64,000 bases of DNA from Pedobacter chitinilyticus (GCF_003313385.1 NZ_QMHN01000001.1:397673-461672); one strand, 5' to 3'; positions 8,729 through 16,630 are shown, counted from the stretch's first letter. Program-made: numbers and translations. Notes: generated by a model from the sequence alone, not told the origin.

Positions 8729-10036
8729 GTGTCGTTAGAGCAGTTAAAGTTAAGTAAGCCATTGGTGTCAACCATGAGTGCATTGGGTCATTTGTCGGCA
8801 AAGGAAATGCAATTAAAAACCATGTCCCGTATTTTAGGCGGACAAGACATTATTGCCATTGGCCCCGAAGGAAGTGGTAAAACCACCACTTATGTATTGG
8901 CCACTTTAATGCGCTTAAAAACAGGCGGAGGCGATGCACCAAGGGCACTTATCTTGGTTCCTTCTAAGGAAAAAGTGTTAGAGGTGCTGGAGTATTTCAA
9001 CCAATTGAACAAAAACAGCACTTTCAACATTGTAGGTATTCATGCCGACCAGTCTATTGATGAGCAGGTAGAAGAATTGACCGATGGGGTAGATATTGTA
9101 GTGGCTATTCCTTCCAGAGCTAGGGCTATTTACCTTAAACTGGGGCTGAATACTAATAAAATCCAGATGATGGTGGTTGATGATGCGGCCGATATGGTGA
9201 AACAAGGTTTGCAATTGCCCATTAACGAGCTGGCAAACAGCATCCAAAAATGTCAGCACTTGGTGTTTACGGAAGTAATGCACGACAGATTGGATAAAAT
9301 GATTGCCGATTTTATGTTCATGCCTACCACCATTGAGGTAGAAGAACTATCGGAAACAAAGGTGGAAACTTATCCTCAATTGATCTATCAAGTACCTAAT
9401 TTCCGTACCAAACTGAACTTGCTTAATTTGTTATTGAAGGATACAGAGGTGTTTGATAAGGTGGTGGTTTTTGTAAATACCCGATTGACCGCCCAAACCT
9501 TGTCAAAAGACTTATTTGATGGCAAAGCCGAAGATATATTTGTTTATAAACCCCTATTTTTTGATGAAGCAGGCTTTGAAAGTTTAGAGGCATTTAAAAT
9601 AAATGAAAAGGCCCGCGTGCTTATTGTAGCCAACGAAAACTACGACGAAGCAAGTTTGACCAATATCCCTTTTATCATTCATTTTGAGCTACCTGAAGAT
9701 AAAATGCTTTACATTAACAGAGTCATTAAAAAGGATGAGGTGGATTTGGTTGCCTTGAATTTTATCACTGATTTAGAATTGCCTCAACTTCGTAAAATAG
9801 AACAAGCCATTGGCCATAAATTGGAAGAAGCTGAATTGCCTGAAGACCTCAAAATTGAGGATGTCGGTAAAGCGACCAAGCAAAAAACCAAACGAGCAAA
9901 AGAGCTAGAGCGTCAGCAGGCAGAAGAAGAAGCTTTTAGGGAGGCAGCGTTTCAGCAAAAGAAGGAAAGTAACGCAAAAACAACCAATTACAGCAGTGGT
10001 GAAAAAGCAAAGATGAATAAGCTGCGCAATCACTAA
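8729..10036 (+). CDS. DEAD-box-like helicase-fold protein with degenerate motifs
   Basis: 435 aa, GTG start. The SF2 two-RecA architecture is recognisable. Walker A is intact (GPEGSGKT, about residues 51-58), but motif II reads DDAA instead of DEAD, motif III is TEV instead of SAT, and the motif V/VI region has lost the HRxGRxxR arginine fingers (only 'YINRVIKKD'). About 70 C-terminal residues are Lys/Glu-rich and likely disordered. Compare 35232-36539, where all motifs are canonical. It may bind RNA without processive unwinding. It converges with alkB, overlapping by 4 bp. Confidence 0.8.
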   Translation: MSLEQLKLSKPLVSTMSALGHLSAKEMQLKTMSRILGGQDIIAIGPEGSGKTTTYVLATLMRLKTGGGDAPRALILVPSKEKVLEVLEYFNQLNKNSTFNIVGIHADQSIDEQVEELTDGVDIVVAIPSRARAIYLKLGLNTNKIQMMVVDDAADMVKQGLQLPINELANSIQKCQHLVFTEVMHDRLDKMIADFMFMPTTIEVEELSETKVETYPQLIYQVPNFRTKLNLLNLLLKDTEVFDKVVVFVNTRLTAQTLSKDLFDGKAEDIFVYKPLFFDEAGFESLEAFKINEKARVLIVANENYDEASLTNIPFIIHFELPEDKMLYINRVIKKDEVDLVALNFITDLELPQLRKIEQAIGHKLEEAELPEDLKIEDVGKATKQKTKRAKELERQQAEEEAFREAAFQQKKESNAKTTNYSSGEKAKMNKLRNH

Positions 10037-10644
10037 ACTTCTACAATTGTTCTAAAAGTTAAATTTATTCTTGGTGTATGTGCTTTTTTGGTGGGAGGTA
10101 AGCGATGTAACCAATGCGTTTGCGTAGTACCTTTCATCATCAATAAACTGCCGTGTTCCAGATAAAGCGAAATATTGGTTTTGTCTACCTTGTGCTTGAA
10201 TGAAAATTTACGCTCTACACCAAAGCTTACCGAGGCAATGGCGCCATTCTTTTTCAGGTCTTTTTCTCCGTCGCTATGCCAAGCCATTCCCTCGCAGCCA
10301 TTGTGATAAAGGTTTAATAAACAAGAATTAAAGGTCTCACCCGAAACGAGTTCAATTTGCTGTTTCAGTTGAAGAAGCTCGGGTGTCCAAGGCAAAGCAG
10401 TTTTAGTGATGTTTGAATAAGTGTACTCAAATGGTCTTTCTCCATACCAAGCTACTTTTCTTTTGGTGACAATCAATTTCCCGAAAATTACCGCCTGATC
10501 GTTTTCCCAAACAATATTTTCAAGCAGATGACGGTAAAAGAAATCAGCTTCTGCTTTACTGAAAACCTTGCCGTAGTAGTTCACCGTTCCCTCTTTTGGA
10601 AGGAGGTTGAAGGAAGCAGGAGGTTGGTTGTTGAATAGGTCCAT
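10033..10644 (-). CDS. alkB: Alpha-ketoglutarate-dependent dioxygenase, AlkB family
   Basis: 203 aa. The Fe(II) triad HxD...H is visible as H123-x-D125 in AWHSD and H180 in HWLHRLP. The 2-oxoglutarate-binding RxNxTFR motif is at 192-198 (RINLTFR). AlkB enzymes oxidatively remove 1-methyladenine and 3-methylcytosine from DNA. The layout resembles the ALKBH2/3-like bacterial subgroup. The ada gene lies upstream on the same strand, separated by a four-helix-bundle cassette in the opposite orientation. No promoter box is evident in front of it, only repeat sequence. Confidence 0.92.
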   Translation of the reverse strand: MDLFNNQPPASFNLLPKEGTVNYYGKVFSKAEADFFYRHLLENIVWENDQAVIFGKLIVTKRKVAWYGERPFEYTYSNITKTALPWTPELLQLKQQIELVSGETFNSCLLNLYHNGCEGMAWHSDGEKDLKKNGAIASVSFGVERKFSFKHKVDKTNISLYLEHGSLLMMKGTTQTHWLHRLPPTKKAHTPRINLTFRTIVEV

Positions 10645-10645
10645 T

Positions 10646-10714
10646 GTTAGGGGGTAGGAGATAGGAATTAGTTTCTAGGAATTAGGGGTTAGGAGCTAGG
10701 AGTTAGGGATTAGT
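10646..10714. repeat. Left TAGG-rich inverted-repeat arm of the four-helix cassette
   Basis: Low-complexity sequence built from TTAGG, TAGGAATTAG and GGAGCTAGG words. An 18-nt block, TAGGAATTAGGGGTTAGG (10676-10693), is exactly reverse-complementary to 11129-11146 in the right arm. Confidence 0.85.
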
Positions 10715-10776
10715 TGTTGGCAAATAAGACATAATTTGTTATTTTCAAATTTACTTATGATAAACTAATACGATCT

Positions 10777-11133
10777 ATGGCTATTAAATGTTTTGAAGAT
10801 ATGATAGCTTGGCAAAAAGCGCAAGACTTTGCTGTGGTTATTTATAAAGATTTTAAAAATAATAACGATTGGGATTTCAAAAACCAAATTTGTAGAGCTT
10901 GTATTTCTATTTCAAATAATCTTGCTGAAGGATTTGATAGGGGTACAAATCCAGAATTTAGAAGGTTCTCTTACATCGCTTTAGCATCCAATAGTGAAGT
11001 GAAATCAATGCTTTATCTCGCCTTAAGGTTAAACTATATAGACGAAATCAGATTTAAAGCACTTCTTTTAAGAGCGGAAGAAATCGCGAAAATACTTAAC
11101 GGACTTATCAAATCCCTAGCTCCTAACCCCTAA
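10777..11133 (+). CDS. Four-helix-bundle protein (23S rRNA intervening-sequence / S23 family)
   Basis: 118 aa, all-helical. It begins 'IKCFEDMIAWQKAQDFAVVIY' and contains 'NQICRACISISNNLAEGFDRGT' and 'FIALASNSEVKSML'-type blocks characteristic of the TIGR02436/S23 family, which also includes the Avd-like fold of diversity-generating retroelements. It lies between inverted TAGG-rich repeats. The last codons (Leu-Ala-Pro-Asn-Pro) and the stop are supplied by the right repeat arm. Function unknown; probable cargo of a repeat-bounded cassette. No reverse transcriptase is nearby. Confidence 0.88.
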   Translation: MAIKCFEDMIAWQKAQDFAVVIYKDFKNNNDWDFKNQICRACISISNNLAEGFDRGTNPEFRRFSYIALASNSEVKSMLYLALRLNYIDEIRFKALLLRAEEIAKILNGLIKSLAPNP

Positions 11134-11165
11134 CCCCTAATTCCTAGCTCCTAGCTCCTAACCAC
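11112..11165. repeat. Right TAGG-rich inverted-repeat arm of the four-helix cassette
   Basis: CCTAACCCCTAATTCCTA (11129-11146) is the exact reverse complement of 10676-10693, and the words around it continue the pattern. The arm contains the stop codons of both the four-helix gene (11131-11133) and ada (11158-11160, minus strand). Confidence 0.85.
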
Positions 11166-12012
11166 CAGTCCCTTCCTTCACAAAAGCCTGTTCCCATCCA
11201 ATAATGGCCGTTTTACGCGTAGTGCCCCACATATAACCACTAAAAGAGCCGTTGCCCTGTATTACACGATGACATGGAATCAGAAAGGCAATGGGATTAC
11301 TACCGATGGCAGTACCTACCGCTCTTGACGCATTCGGATTTCCCAGTTCATTGGCAATTTGGCCGTAGGTAGAAAGTTTACCCATAGGGATTTTAAGTAA
11401 CGTTTCCCAAACCTTTAACTGAAAATCAGTCCCTTTTAAATGCAGCTTTACATCCTGCAATTTCGACCAGTCGTTCTGGAAAATGAATAGCGCATTTTGT
11501 TGCATTGCATCTAAGTGCTGTTTATAATTTGCATTCGGAAATTTAGCTTTCAATAGCTCCAATGCCTGATTTTCATCTTCATAAAAAGCCATATAACAAA
11601 CTCCTTTAGCCGTAGAGGCTACCAGCAAATTTCCAAAATGGCTGCTCGTAAAACTATAGTTGATAACGAGCTCGGCGCCGCCGTTTTTATATTCAGCAGG
11701 AGTCATTCCCTCAATATTCACGAATAAATCATGCAGCCTGCTGGTGCCAGAAAGTCCCGTTTCAAAGGCCACATCAAACAAATTGGCCTGTTCCGTTTGC
11801 AATAAACGTTTGGCATAGCTTACACTTACATACTGTAGGAATTTTTTTGGGCTGGTGCCCGCCCATTCCGTAAATAAACGTTGAAAGTGGAAAGGACTCA
11901 AGTTCACATTTTCGGCTACTTCCTCTAAATCAGGTTGATTCTTAAAATGCGTACTGATATAGTCAATCGCTTTGGCTACTCTTTCGTAGTTCAGCTGTTG
12001 TTGCGTTTTCAT
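11158..12012 (-). CDS. ada: Bifunctional AraC-type regulator / methylated-DNA-[protein]-cysteine methyltransferase
   Basis: 284 aa. An AraC-type HTH (about 8-110; 'LEEVAENVNLSPFHFQRLFTEWAGTSPKKF') is followed by a methyltransferase domain (about 115-280) with the alkyl-accepting Cys in IPCHRVI and the Arg-finger helix 'NASRAVGTAIGSNP'. The N-terminal Zn-binding AdaA domain of E. coli Ada is absent, so phosphotriester sensing is not expected. It repairs O6-alkylguanine and probably regulates alkylation-repair genes. It may once have been contiguous with alkB. The stop codon lies inside a repeat arm. A near-consensus -7 (GATATTTG) is at 12029-12036. Confidence 0.92.
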   Translation of the reverse strand: MKTQQQLNYERVAKAIDYISTHFKNQPDLEEVAENVNLSPFHFQRLFTEWAGTSPKKFLQYVSVSYAKRLLQTEQANLFDVAFETGLSGTSRLHDLFVNIEGMTPAEYKNGGAELVINYSFTSSHFGNLLVASTAKGVCYMAFYEDENQALELLKAKFPNANYKQHLDAMQQNALFIFQNDWSKLQDVKLHLKGTDFQLKVWETLLKIPMGKLSTYGQIANELGNPNASRAVGTAIGSNPIAFLIPCHRVIQGNGSFSGYMWGTTRKTAIIGWEQAFVKEGTGG

Positions 12013-12126
12013 GTGCTTTAAATTTATACAAATATCCCTACAGTAAGTCGTTTATTAAATCCGAAACTTGCTTTTTTAAAACTCTTTTTCTGCAGCAAGC
12101 TTACAATTGTTAATTTCGTTATAGCG

Positions 12127-12678
12127 ATGAACGAGCAATTGATTAACGAAATAAAAACAACCCTACAAAAAAGCAAGGTCACCAAACTGGCCACGATCTC
12201 TATGCAAAATGAGGCAGCCATTAAAGAAGTGATTGACCTTACTTTTCATCCAGAGGAGAAAATCGCTTTTAGGGCAGCTTGGATTTTAGAGAATATATAC
12301 GAGAACAATCCTAGTAACTTTGTACCATTTGTCGCTTATTTCCTCGATGGCTTTTCGAAGCAAAACAATTTATCGGCACGCAGGCACTACTCGAAAATAT
12401 TGGCACTGCTCAGTAAAAAGAATGCATTGCCAGAAATAAAGGAAATGTTGATGAATTATGATACAGAGAAGCTGGTAGAAACCACTTTCCAGTGGTTAAT
12501 TGACGAACAAGTGCCCGTAGCTATCAAATCACATTGCTTAAATATTCTGGCTAATTTCACCACTATTCATCCATGGATTAAAGAAGAACTTTTGCAAACG
12601 ATGGATTATTTGGTGGATAAGGAAAGCATCGCCTTTTTTGCAAAGGTGAAGCAAATCAGAAAGCAGCTGAAAGCTTGA
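12127..12678 (+). CDS. Hypothetical helical-repeat (HEAT-like) protein
   Basis: 183 aa, almost entirely alpha-helical, with HEAT-like blocks ('AFRAAWILENIYENNPSNFVPFVAYFL', 'VAIKSHCLNILANFTTIHPWIKEELL'). No catalytic motif is seen. Such scaffolds bind proteins or nucleic acids, but no partner can be named. The start is the ATG 8 nt after a near-consensus -7 box (TAATTTCG, 12111-12118), suggesting a nearly leaderless mRNA. It is divergent from ada. Confidence 0.7.
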   Translation: MNEQLINEIKTTLQKSKVTKLATISMQNEAAIKEVIDLTFHPEEKIAFRAAWILENIYENNPSNFVPFVAYFLDGFSKQNNLSARRHYSKILALLSKKNALPEIKEMLMNYDTEKLVETTFQWLIDEQVPVAIKSHCLNILANFTTIHPWIKEELLQTMDYLVDKESIAFFAKVKQIRKQLKA

Positions 12679-13203
12679 ATTCAATAATTAGAATTGGACA
12701 AAAGCTGCGTTAAAAGCTGATGCTAACCTGTAGCGAAGCGGAAAGCTGCGCAGTAAAATAAACAGCAAAGCGTTCTTGAAGGCCAAAATCAATAAAAGCT
12801 ACTGGAAAATTCAGCATGACGTTGAGCTTACACCTGGCGCAACTAAGCCAATATTTTCATGGGAAAAATTATCGAACTGAGGTGATTTGCCTTTGCGATA
12901 CTTTGCGAGAACTTCAAAAAACTTTGCGGTAAAATTAAACACCAAGAAAAAATACTCACCGCAAAGGAAAATAAGAGTTACGCCAAGAACGCAAAGGTAT
13001 TTTAGTTGATTAATACCTGATTCAATAATTAAAATTGGACAAAAACTGATGCTGACCTGCAGCGAAGCGGAAAGCTATGCAGTAAACCGAGCCTTGGCGA
13101 GCTAACCGAAGGTAATTTATTTCAGGGTCTGCTGCACAGAAAACAATGTATATCTTTAAAAACCAAATCAATAATTATCGAACTCAGGTTCAAAATAAAG
13201 TAA
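12679..13203. repeat. Intergenic region with two copies of a ~75-bp direct repeat
   Basis: No gene is supported. Copy A (about 12680-12756) and copy B (about 13021-13088) share TCAATAATTARAATTGGACA, a 'GATGCTRACCTGYAGCGAAGCGG' block and AAAGCTRYGCAGTAAA. Two further 'TTATCGAACTSAGGT' matches lie at about 12869 and 13176. A CGCAAAG-rich inverted pair lies between them. It resembles decayed interspersed repeats. Confidence 0.65.
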
Positions 13204-13410
13204 CTACTCTTCTACGTACTCCAAAATATCTCCTGGCTGACAGTTCAAAGCTTTACAAATGGCTTCTAAAGTGCTAAAACGTACTGCTTTTGCCTTTCCT
13301 GTTTTTAAAATTGAAAGATTGGAAAGGGTAAGGTCTACTTTTTCGGAAAGTTCGTTTAACGACATCTTTCGCTTTGCCATCATTACATCTAAATTTACAA
13401 TGATTGCCAT
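13204..13410 (-). CDS. Small Cro/CI-type HTH regulator (YozG-like)
   Basis: 68 aa, nearly all a helix-turn-helix domain: 'MSLNELSEKVDLTLSNLSILKTGKAKAVRFSTLEAICKALNC' is the XRE core. It starts 3 bp after the DUF2975 gene on the same strand. HTH plus DUF2975 membrane protein is a recurrent pair in Firmicutes and Bacteroidota. The target is probably its own operon. Confidence 0.9.
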   Translation of the reverse strand: MAIIVNLDVMMAKRKMSLNELSEKVDLTLSNLSILKTGKAKAVRFSTLEAICKALNCQPGDILEYVEE

Positions 13411-13413
13411 AGT

Positions 13414-13950
13414 TTATACAGTTAAATCAATTTCATTTTGGATTTCTACTCCTTTTTTGAAAATGGTAGCAATAATATAAATTACAGCTCCCATTAAAAT
13501 AAAAGCCTGACTGTCCGTCCAAAATTGGTTTAAGTTGTCGACGATAAAACCGTGGTGCATTAAATTTTTAACTAAATGTCTGGCAATATAACTTAATAGT
13601 CCAATTGAAATGGTAAAGTAACTAATTTGTGAAATTTGTTTCGCCACAAAAGTATTAAAAGGCTTTGATAAATCCATTTTATGCATTAGCCTGATAACTA
13701 CGTAAAATAGGTAAGCTTTTAAGATTGAAATGATCAGAATGAAGCTATAAATATTAAAAAAGACTAATTTACTATCATTATATATTTCAGATAAGTCCAA
13801 CTTCTGATAAAGGTTTTGAACAAATTCTGGCTTATACAGGCTAAAAAAGAAATTTACGACTAAACCTCCCGCTTCAATGGCCAAGCCTACAAAAATGAGC
13901 CAAGCAACAATGTATAAGGCCCAGAATACGAAGTTATTTGTTTTCGACAT
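13414..13950 (-). CDS. DUF2975 membrane protein
   Basis: 178 aa with four predicted transmembrane segments (about 10-35, 60-85, 112-130, 148-165), matching DUF2975. Function unknown. It is first in a two-gene operon with the YozG-like HTH, 3 bp apart. A full -33/-7 promoter (TTG, N20, TATATTTG) lies at 13976-14006 on the minus strand, giving a short leader before the ATG at 13950. Confidence 0.88.
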   Translation of the reverse strand: MSKTNNFVFWALYIVAWLIFVGLAIEAGGLVVNFFFSLYKPEFVQNLYQKLDLSEIYNDSKLVFFNIYSFILIISILKAYLFYVVIRLMHKMDLSKPFNTFVAKQISQISYFTISIGLLSYIARHLVKNLMHHGFIVDNLNQFWTDSQAFILMGAVIYIIATIFKKGVEIQNEIDLTV

Positions 13951-13975
13951 TGTTATGAGTTTAAAATTTATATTT

Positions 13976-14006
13976 CAAATATAAATAAATATTTATTGTT
14001 TTTCAA
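13976..14006 (-). promoter_or_regulatory. -33/-7 promoter of the DUF2975-HTH operon
   Basis: Minus-strand TTG (14006-14004), 20-nt spacer, TATATTTG (13983-13976). Good match to the Bacteroidota consensus. Confidence 0.65.
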
Positions 14007-14076
14007 TAAATATTATTCAAATAATAAGATTTTTCAATTTTACAAATGCTAAACATTAATGCTGTTCGTAAAATGT

Positions 14077-14084
14077 TATTTTTG
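14077..14084 (+). promoter_or_regulatory. -7 box (TATTTTTG) deciding the nitroreductase start
   Basis: TATTTTTG ends 3 nt before the ATG at 14088. If used, it excludes the upstream in-frame ATG at 14046. No good -33 is seen, so the choice is tentative. Confidence 0.45.
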
Positions 14085-14087
14085 AAA

Positions 14088-14666
14088 ATGAGTTCAAAAG
14101 CAGAAATTTTATCAACGATTATAAAGAACAGGAGAAGCATTTTTCCTGAAAGTTACACCCAACAGGAAATTCCTACATCCGTAATTGAGCAGATTTTAGA
14201 AAGTGCCAATTATGCCCCAACCCATAAATTAACCCAGCCTTGGCGTTTCACGGTCATCAGAAAAGAAGGTAAAGCTAAACTGGGTGCCGAGTTGGGTAGG
14301 ATTTATAAAGAAACGGTTCCAGCCGAAAAGTTCCTTCAGAAAAAATACGACAGTTTTGGACAAAAAACATCGCAGGCTGAAGTAATTTTAGCCATCAATA
14401 TCCAGTTTCATGAGGATAAGTTGCCAAATTGGGAAGAAATTGCAGCAGTAGGTTGTGCTGTACAAAACATGGCCTTAACCGCAGAATCTTTAAATGTGGG
14501 TGCTTACTGGAGTTCGCCGCCATTGATTGACCACTTAGGAGACTTTTTAGGTTTGGCCGAAAATGAGAAATGCTATGGCTTATTTTACATGGGCTACCAT
14601 AATGCCGAGCAACGTGAAGCTAACCGTACGCCAATGGCCGATAAGGTGAAATGGATAGAAGGATAG
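14088..14666 (+). CDS. Nitroreductase family protein
   Basis: 192 aa FMN-dependent nitroreductase fold. 'IIKNRRSIFPESYTQQEIP' is the N-terminal FMN-binding Arg-Arg-Ser block, followed by 'LESANYAPTHKLTQPWRFTVI' and a C-terminal 'GYHNAEQREANRTP'. Length is typical for the YdjA-like group, which reduces nitro or quinone substrates with NAD(P)H. The start at 14088 is chosen because a -7 box lies immediately before it; an in-frame ATG at 14046 would add 14 residues. The physiological substrate is unknown. Confidence 0.88.
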   Translation: MSSKAEILSTIIKNRRSIFPESYTQQEIPTSVIEQILESANYAPTHKLTQPWRFTVIRKEGKAKLGAELGRIYKETVPAEKFLQKKYDSFGQKTSQAEVILAINIQFHEDKLPNWEEIAAVGCAVQNMALTAESLNVGAYWSSPPLIDHLGDFLGLAENEKCYGLFYMGYHNAEQREANRTPMADKVKWIEG

Positions 14667-14754
14667 TACATCTTTTATAGCAATGAGAATCAGCAAGGGA
14701 GCGTGTTTAATGTGCTTCCCTGCTGTAGCTCCTAACCAACCAAACAACTACTTG

Positions 14755-15204
14755 ATGCAATTAAAAAACGAACTCTATCAGCTTTGCTTAAATTTTGTTG
14801 AACAGCGTATTGCTACTGCCAACGAAGCTTTGTTACAAGCCCAGCAAGCCAGTCAGGACGATACCAAAAGTAGCGCAGGAGACAAGTTTGAAACAGGGCG
14901 TGAGATGGCCCAACAGGACATTAATCGCAACAAACAGCTACTGGCTGATGCACAACAGCAAAAGGCCATCCTGCAATCGTTAAAAGACATTGGAAGTTCA
15001 GAAACTGCTCGAAATGGTAGTTTGGTCATCACCAATCAAGGGAGTTTTTACATCAGTATCAGCGCAGGTCAATTACAGTTGGAAGGTAAAACCTATTTCG
15101 CTATTTCAGTAGCATCACCTATTGGCAAATTGTTGATTGGAAAGGCAGTGGGAGAGCAAGTATTCTTTAACGGAAAAACCTATCTTATTCAAGAAATCGC
15201 TTAG
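14755..15204 (+). CDS. GreA/GreB C-terminal-domain-like protein with N-terminal coiled coil
   Basis: 149 aa from the ATG at 14755; an upstream in-frame ATG at 14683 would add a 24-residue low-quality extension. Residues about 1-85 are Gln/Ala-rich coiled coil. The C-terminus ends 'SPIGKLLIGKAVGEQVFFNGKTYLIQEI', closely resembling the GreA/GreB C-terminal motif SPIGxALLGKxVGD. This suggests binding near the RNA polymerase secondary channel, though acidic tip residues are not obvious. I recall homologues being labelled 3-oxoacyl-ACP synthase, which the sequence does not support. Confidence 0.7.
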   Translation: MQLKNELYQLCLNFVEQRIATANEALLQAQQASQDDTKSSAGDKFETGREMAQQDINRNKQLLADAQQQKAILQSLKDIGSSETARNGSLVITNQGSFYISISAGQLQLEGKTYFAISVASPIGKLLIGKAVGEQVFFNGKTYLIQEIA

Positions 15205-15292
15205 CAGTTATTAAAGAAAAATATAACCACATAGACACATAGGACATTATTATAGTATTAAATTTACTATGTGCCTATGTGGTTCATCTAAG

Positions 15293-15655
15293 CTATTTAA
15301 AATCGCCATTGATATCCCTAAAAGCCCACTCGGCCATGGAAGTAATAATAGGCACCAAGCCATTTCCAGCGTTACTTAAATGGTAAGTCACATAAGGTGG
15401 CACCTCAGGTCTCGCATTTCTAATAATAAGTTGGTCTTGCTCTAATTGCTTCAAATGTTGAATCAGCATCTTCTCTGAAATAGCAGGAATCGCTCTTCTT
15501 AACTCACTATACCTTTTTTGCTCTCCAATCAAATGGTACATGATAATCGGTTTCCAATAACCGCCTATTTTTTCCATCACATAAGTTACGGGACATTTTT
15601 CTAAGGCATATTTCTTGTTTTCCTGAATGGTAGAGCTCTCTTTGATTTGTGCCAT
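15293..15655 (-). CDS. HxlR family transcriptional regulator
   Basis: 120 aa winged-helix protein of the HxlR/MarR-like type: 'CPVTYVMEKIGGYWKPIIMYHLIGEQKRYSELRRAIPAISEKMLIQHLKQLEQDQLI'. Cys in the CPV motif is the redox-active residue in some family members (HypR, QorR). It is divergent from an NmrA-type oxidoreductase with a 77-bp shared regulatory region. The two promoters overlap face to face and contain repeats that look like the operator, so it probably represses both genes until a reactive compound is sensed. Confidence 0.92.
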   Translation of the reverse strand: MAQIKESSTIQENKKYALEKCPVTYVMEKIGGYWKPIIMYHLIGEQKRYSELRRAIPAISEKMLIQHLKQLEQDQLIIRNARPEVPPYVTYHLSNAGNGLVPIITSMAEWAFRDINGDFK

Positions 15656-15670
15656 GATACATACTTTGGG

Positions 15671-15696
15671 GTAAGTACTTGTCTAAAAGTAAGTAC
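15671..15696. promoter_or_regulatory. Candidate HxlR operator
   Basis: Direct repeats GTAAGTAC at 15671-15678 and 15689-15696 (18-bp period). The same region also reads as the inverted pair GTACTT (15675-15680) / AAGTAC (15691-15696). It overlaps the -33 of the oxidoreductase promoter and abuts the -7 of hxlR. Confidence 0.55.
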
Positions 15697-15709
15697 AAAT
15701 GTAGCTTTG
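15679..15709 (+). promoter_or_regulatory. Promoter of the NmrA-type oxidoreductase
   Basis: TTG (15679-15681), 20-nt spacer, TAGCTTTG (15702-15709). The ATG follows at 15733. Confidence 0.65.
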
Positions 15710-15726
15710 TCTTATTATTAAACAAA
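15696..15726 (-). promoter_or_regulatory. Promoter of hxlR
   Basis: On the minus strand TTTG (15726-15723), 19-nt spacer, TACATTTG (15703-15696). It shares two bases (15702-15703) with the opposing -7 box, so the promoters are face to face and cannot easily fire at once. Confidence 0.65.
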
Positions 15727-15732
15727 AGGAAA

Positions 15733-16614
15733 ATGAAAAAAATAACCATTACAGGTTCTCTCGGAAATATAGGTAGTAACCTGACTAAAATTTTAGTAGC
15801 ACAAGGACATAATGTTACGGTAGTGACAAGCAATGCAGATAGAACAGCGGATATTGAAGCTTTGGGTGCAAACGCGGCAGTAGGATCGGTAAGTGATGTG
15901 GCTTTTTTGAGCAAAGCATTTGTAGGAGCTGACGCTGTTTTTGCCATGACACCTCCAAATTTGGGTGGTACAAATATTATCCAAAATACCGTTAACGCAG
16001 GAAAAGCTTTTGCTGAGGCCTTTGTTCAAGCAGGTGTAAATAAAGTGGTGATGTTAAGCAGTGTAGGGGCTGATTATGATAATGGAACGGGTCCAATTTT
16101 AGGCTTACACCACATTGAGGCAATATATAGAGAACTGCAAAATGTGGATGTTACTTTTTTAAGAGCTGGATATTTCTACACCAATTTTTTCAATGATATT
16201 CCGTTGGTGAAGCATGCGCAGATCATGGGTGGTAATTATTCGTCAGAAGCTAATTTGCCATTGGTACATCCAAAAGATATTGCGGTAGCTGCGGCCGAAG
16301 AGTTGAATACAGCTGTGACTGGAAAAAACGTGAGATACATCGTAAGTGATGTGCAACAACCTAAAAACTATGCTAAGGTGTTAGGGAGTGCAGTTGGCAT
16401 TTCAAATTTACCATGGGTTCAATTTACAGATGAACAAGCGCTAGAAGGGATGCAACAAGCAGGTTTACCACAAGAAATGGCAGCTCTTTATACAGAAATG
16501 GGACAGGGAATCAACAGTCATAAATTGACAGATGATTTCGAAAAACAAGGTTCTCCAGTAACAGGTACCATCAAGATTGCTGATTTCGCAGCAGAATTTG
16601 CAGCGAAGTATTAA
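15733..16614 (+). CDS. NmrA-like NAD(P)-binding oxidoreductase
   Basis: 293 aa from the ATG at 15733 (an in-frame upstream ATG would place the start inside the promoter). It is an atypical SDR: 'ITITGSLGNIGSNLTKILVAQGHNVTVVTS' is the Gly-rich dinucleotide-binding motif. The rest matches NmrA/azoreductase-like proteins ('VVMLSSVGADYDNGTGPILGLHHIEAIYRELQNVDVTFLRAGYF'). It is probably a quinone or reactive-compound reductase under control of the divergent HxlR regulator. The gene ends in a perfect bidirectional terminator. Confidence 0.9.
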   Translation: MKKITITGSLGNIGSNLTKILVAQGHNVTVVTSNADRTADIEALGANAAVGSVSDVAFLSKAFVGADAVFAMTPPNLGGTNIIQNTVNAGKAFAEAFVQAGVNKVVMLSSVGADYDNGTGPILGLHHIEAIYRELQNVDVTFLRAGYFYTNFFNDIPLVKHAQIMGGNYSSEANLPLVHPKDIAVAAAEELNTAVTGKNVRYIVSDVQQPKNYAKVLGSAVGISNLPWVQFTDEQALEGMQQAGLPQEMAALYTEMGQGINSHKLTDDFEKQGSPVTGTIKIADFAAEFAAKY

Positions 16615-16630
16615 GAAGGGTAGCACAAAT

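Noticed and set aside
10777..11133. Diversity-generating retroelement accessory (Avd)
   Set aside because: Fold family is related, but no reverse transcriptase or template/variable repeat pair is nearby.
15507..15947. 146-codon minus-strand frame across the hxlR/oxidoreductase junction
   Set aside because: Overlaps both real genes and their promoters in a different frame; composition is shadow-like.
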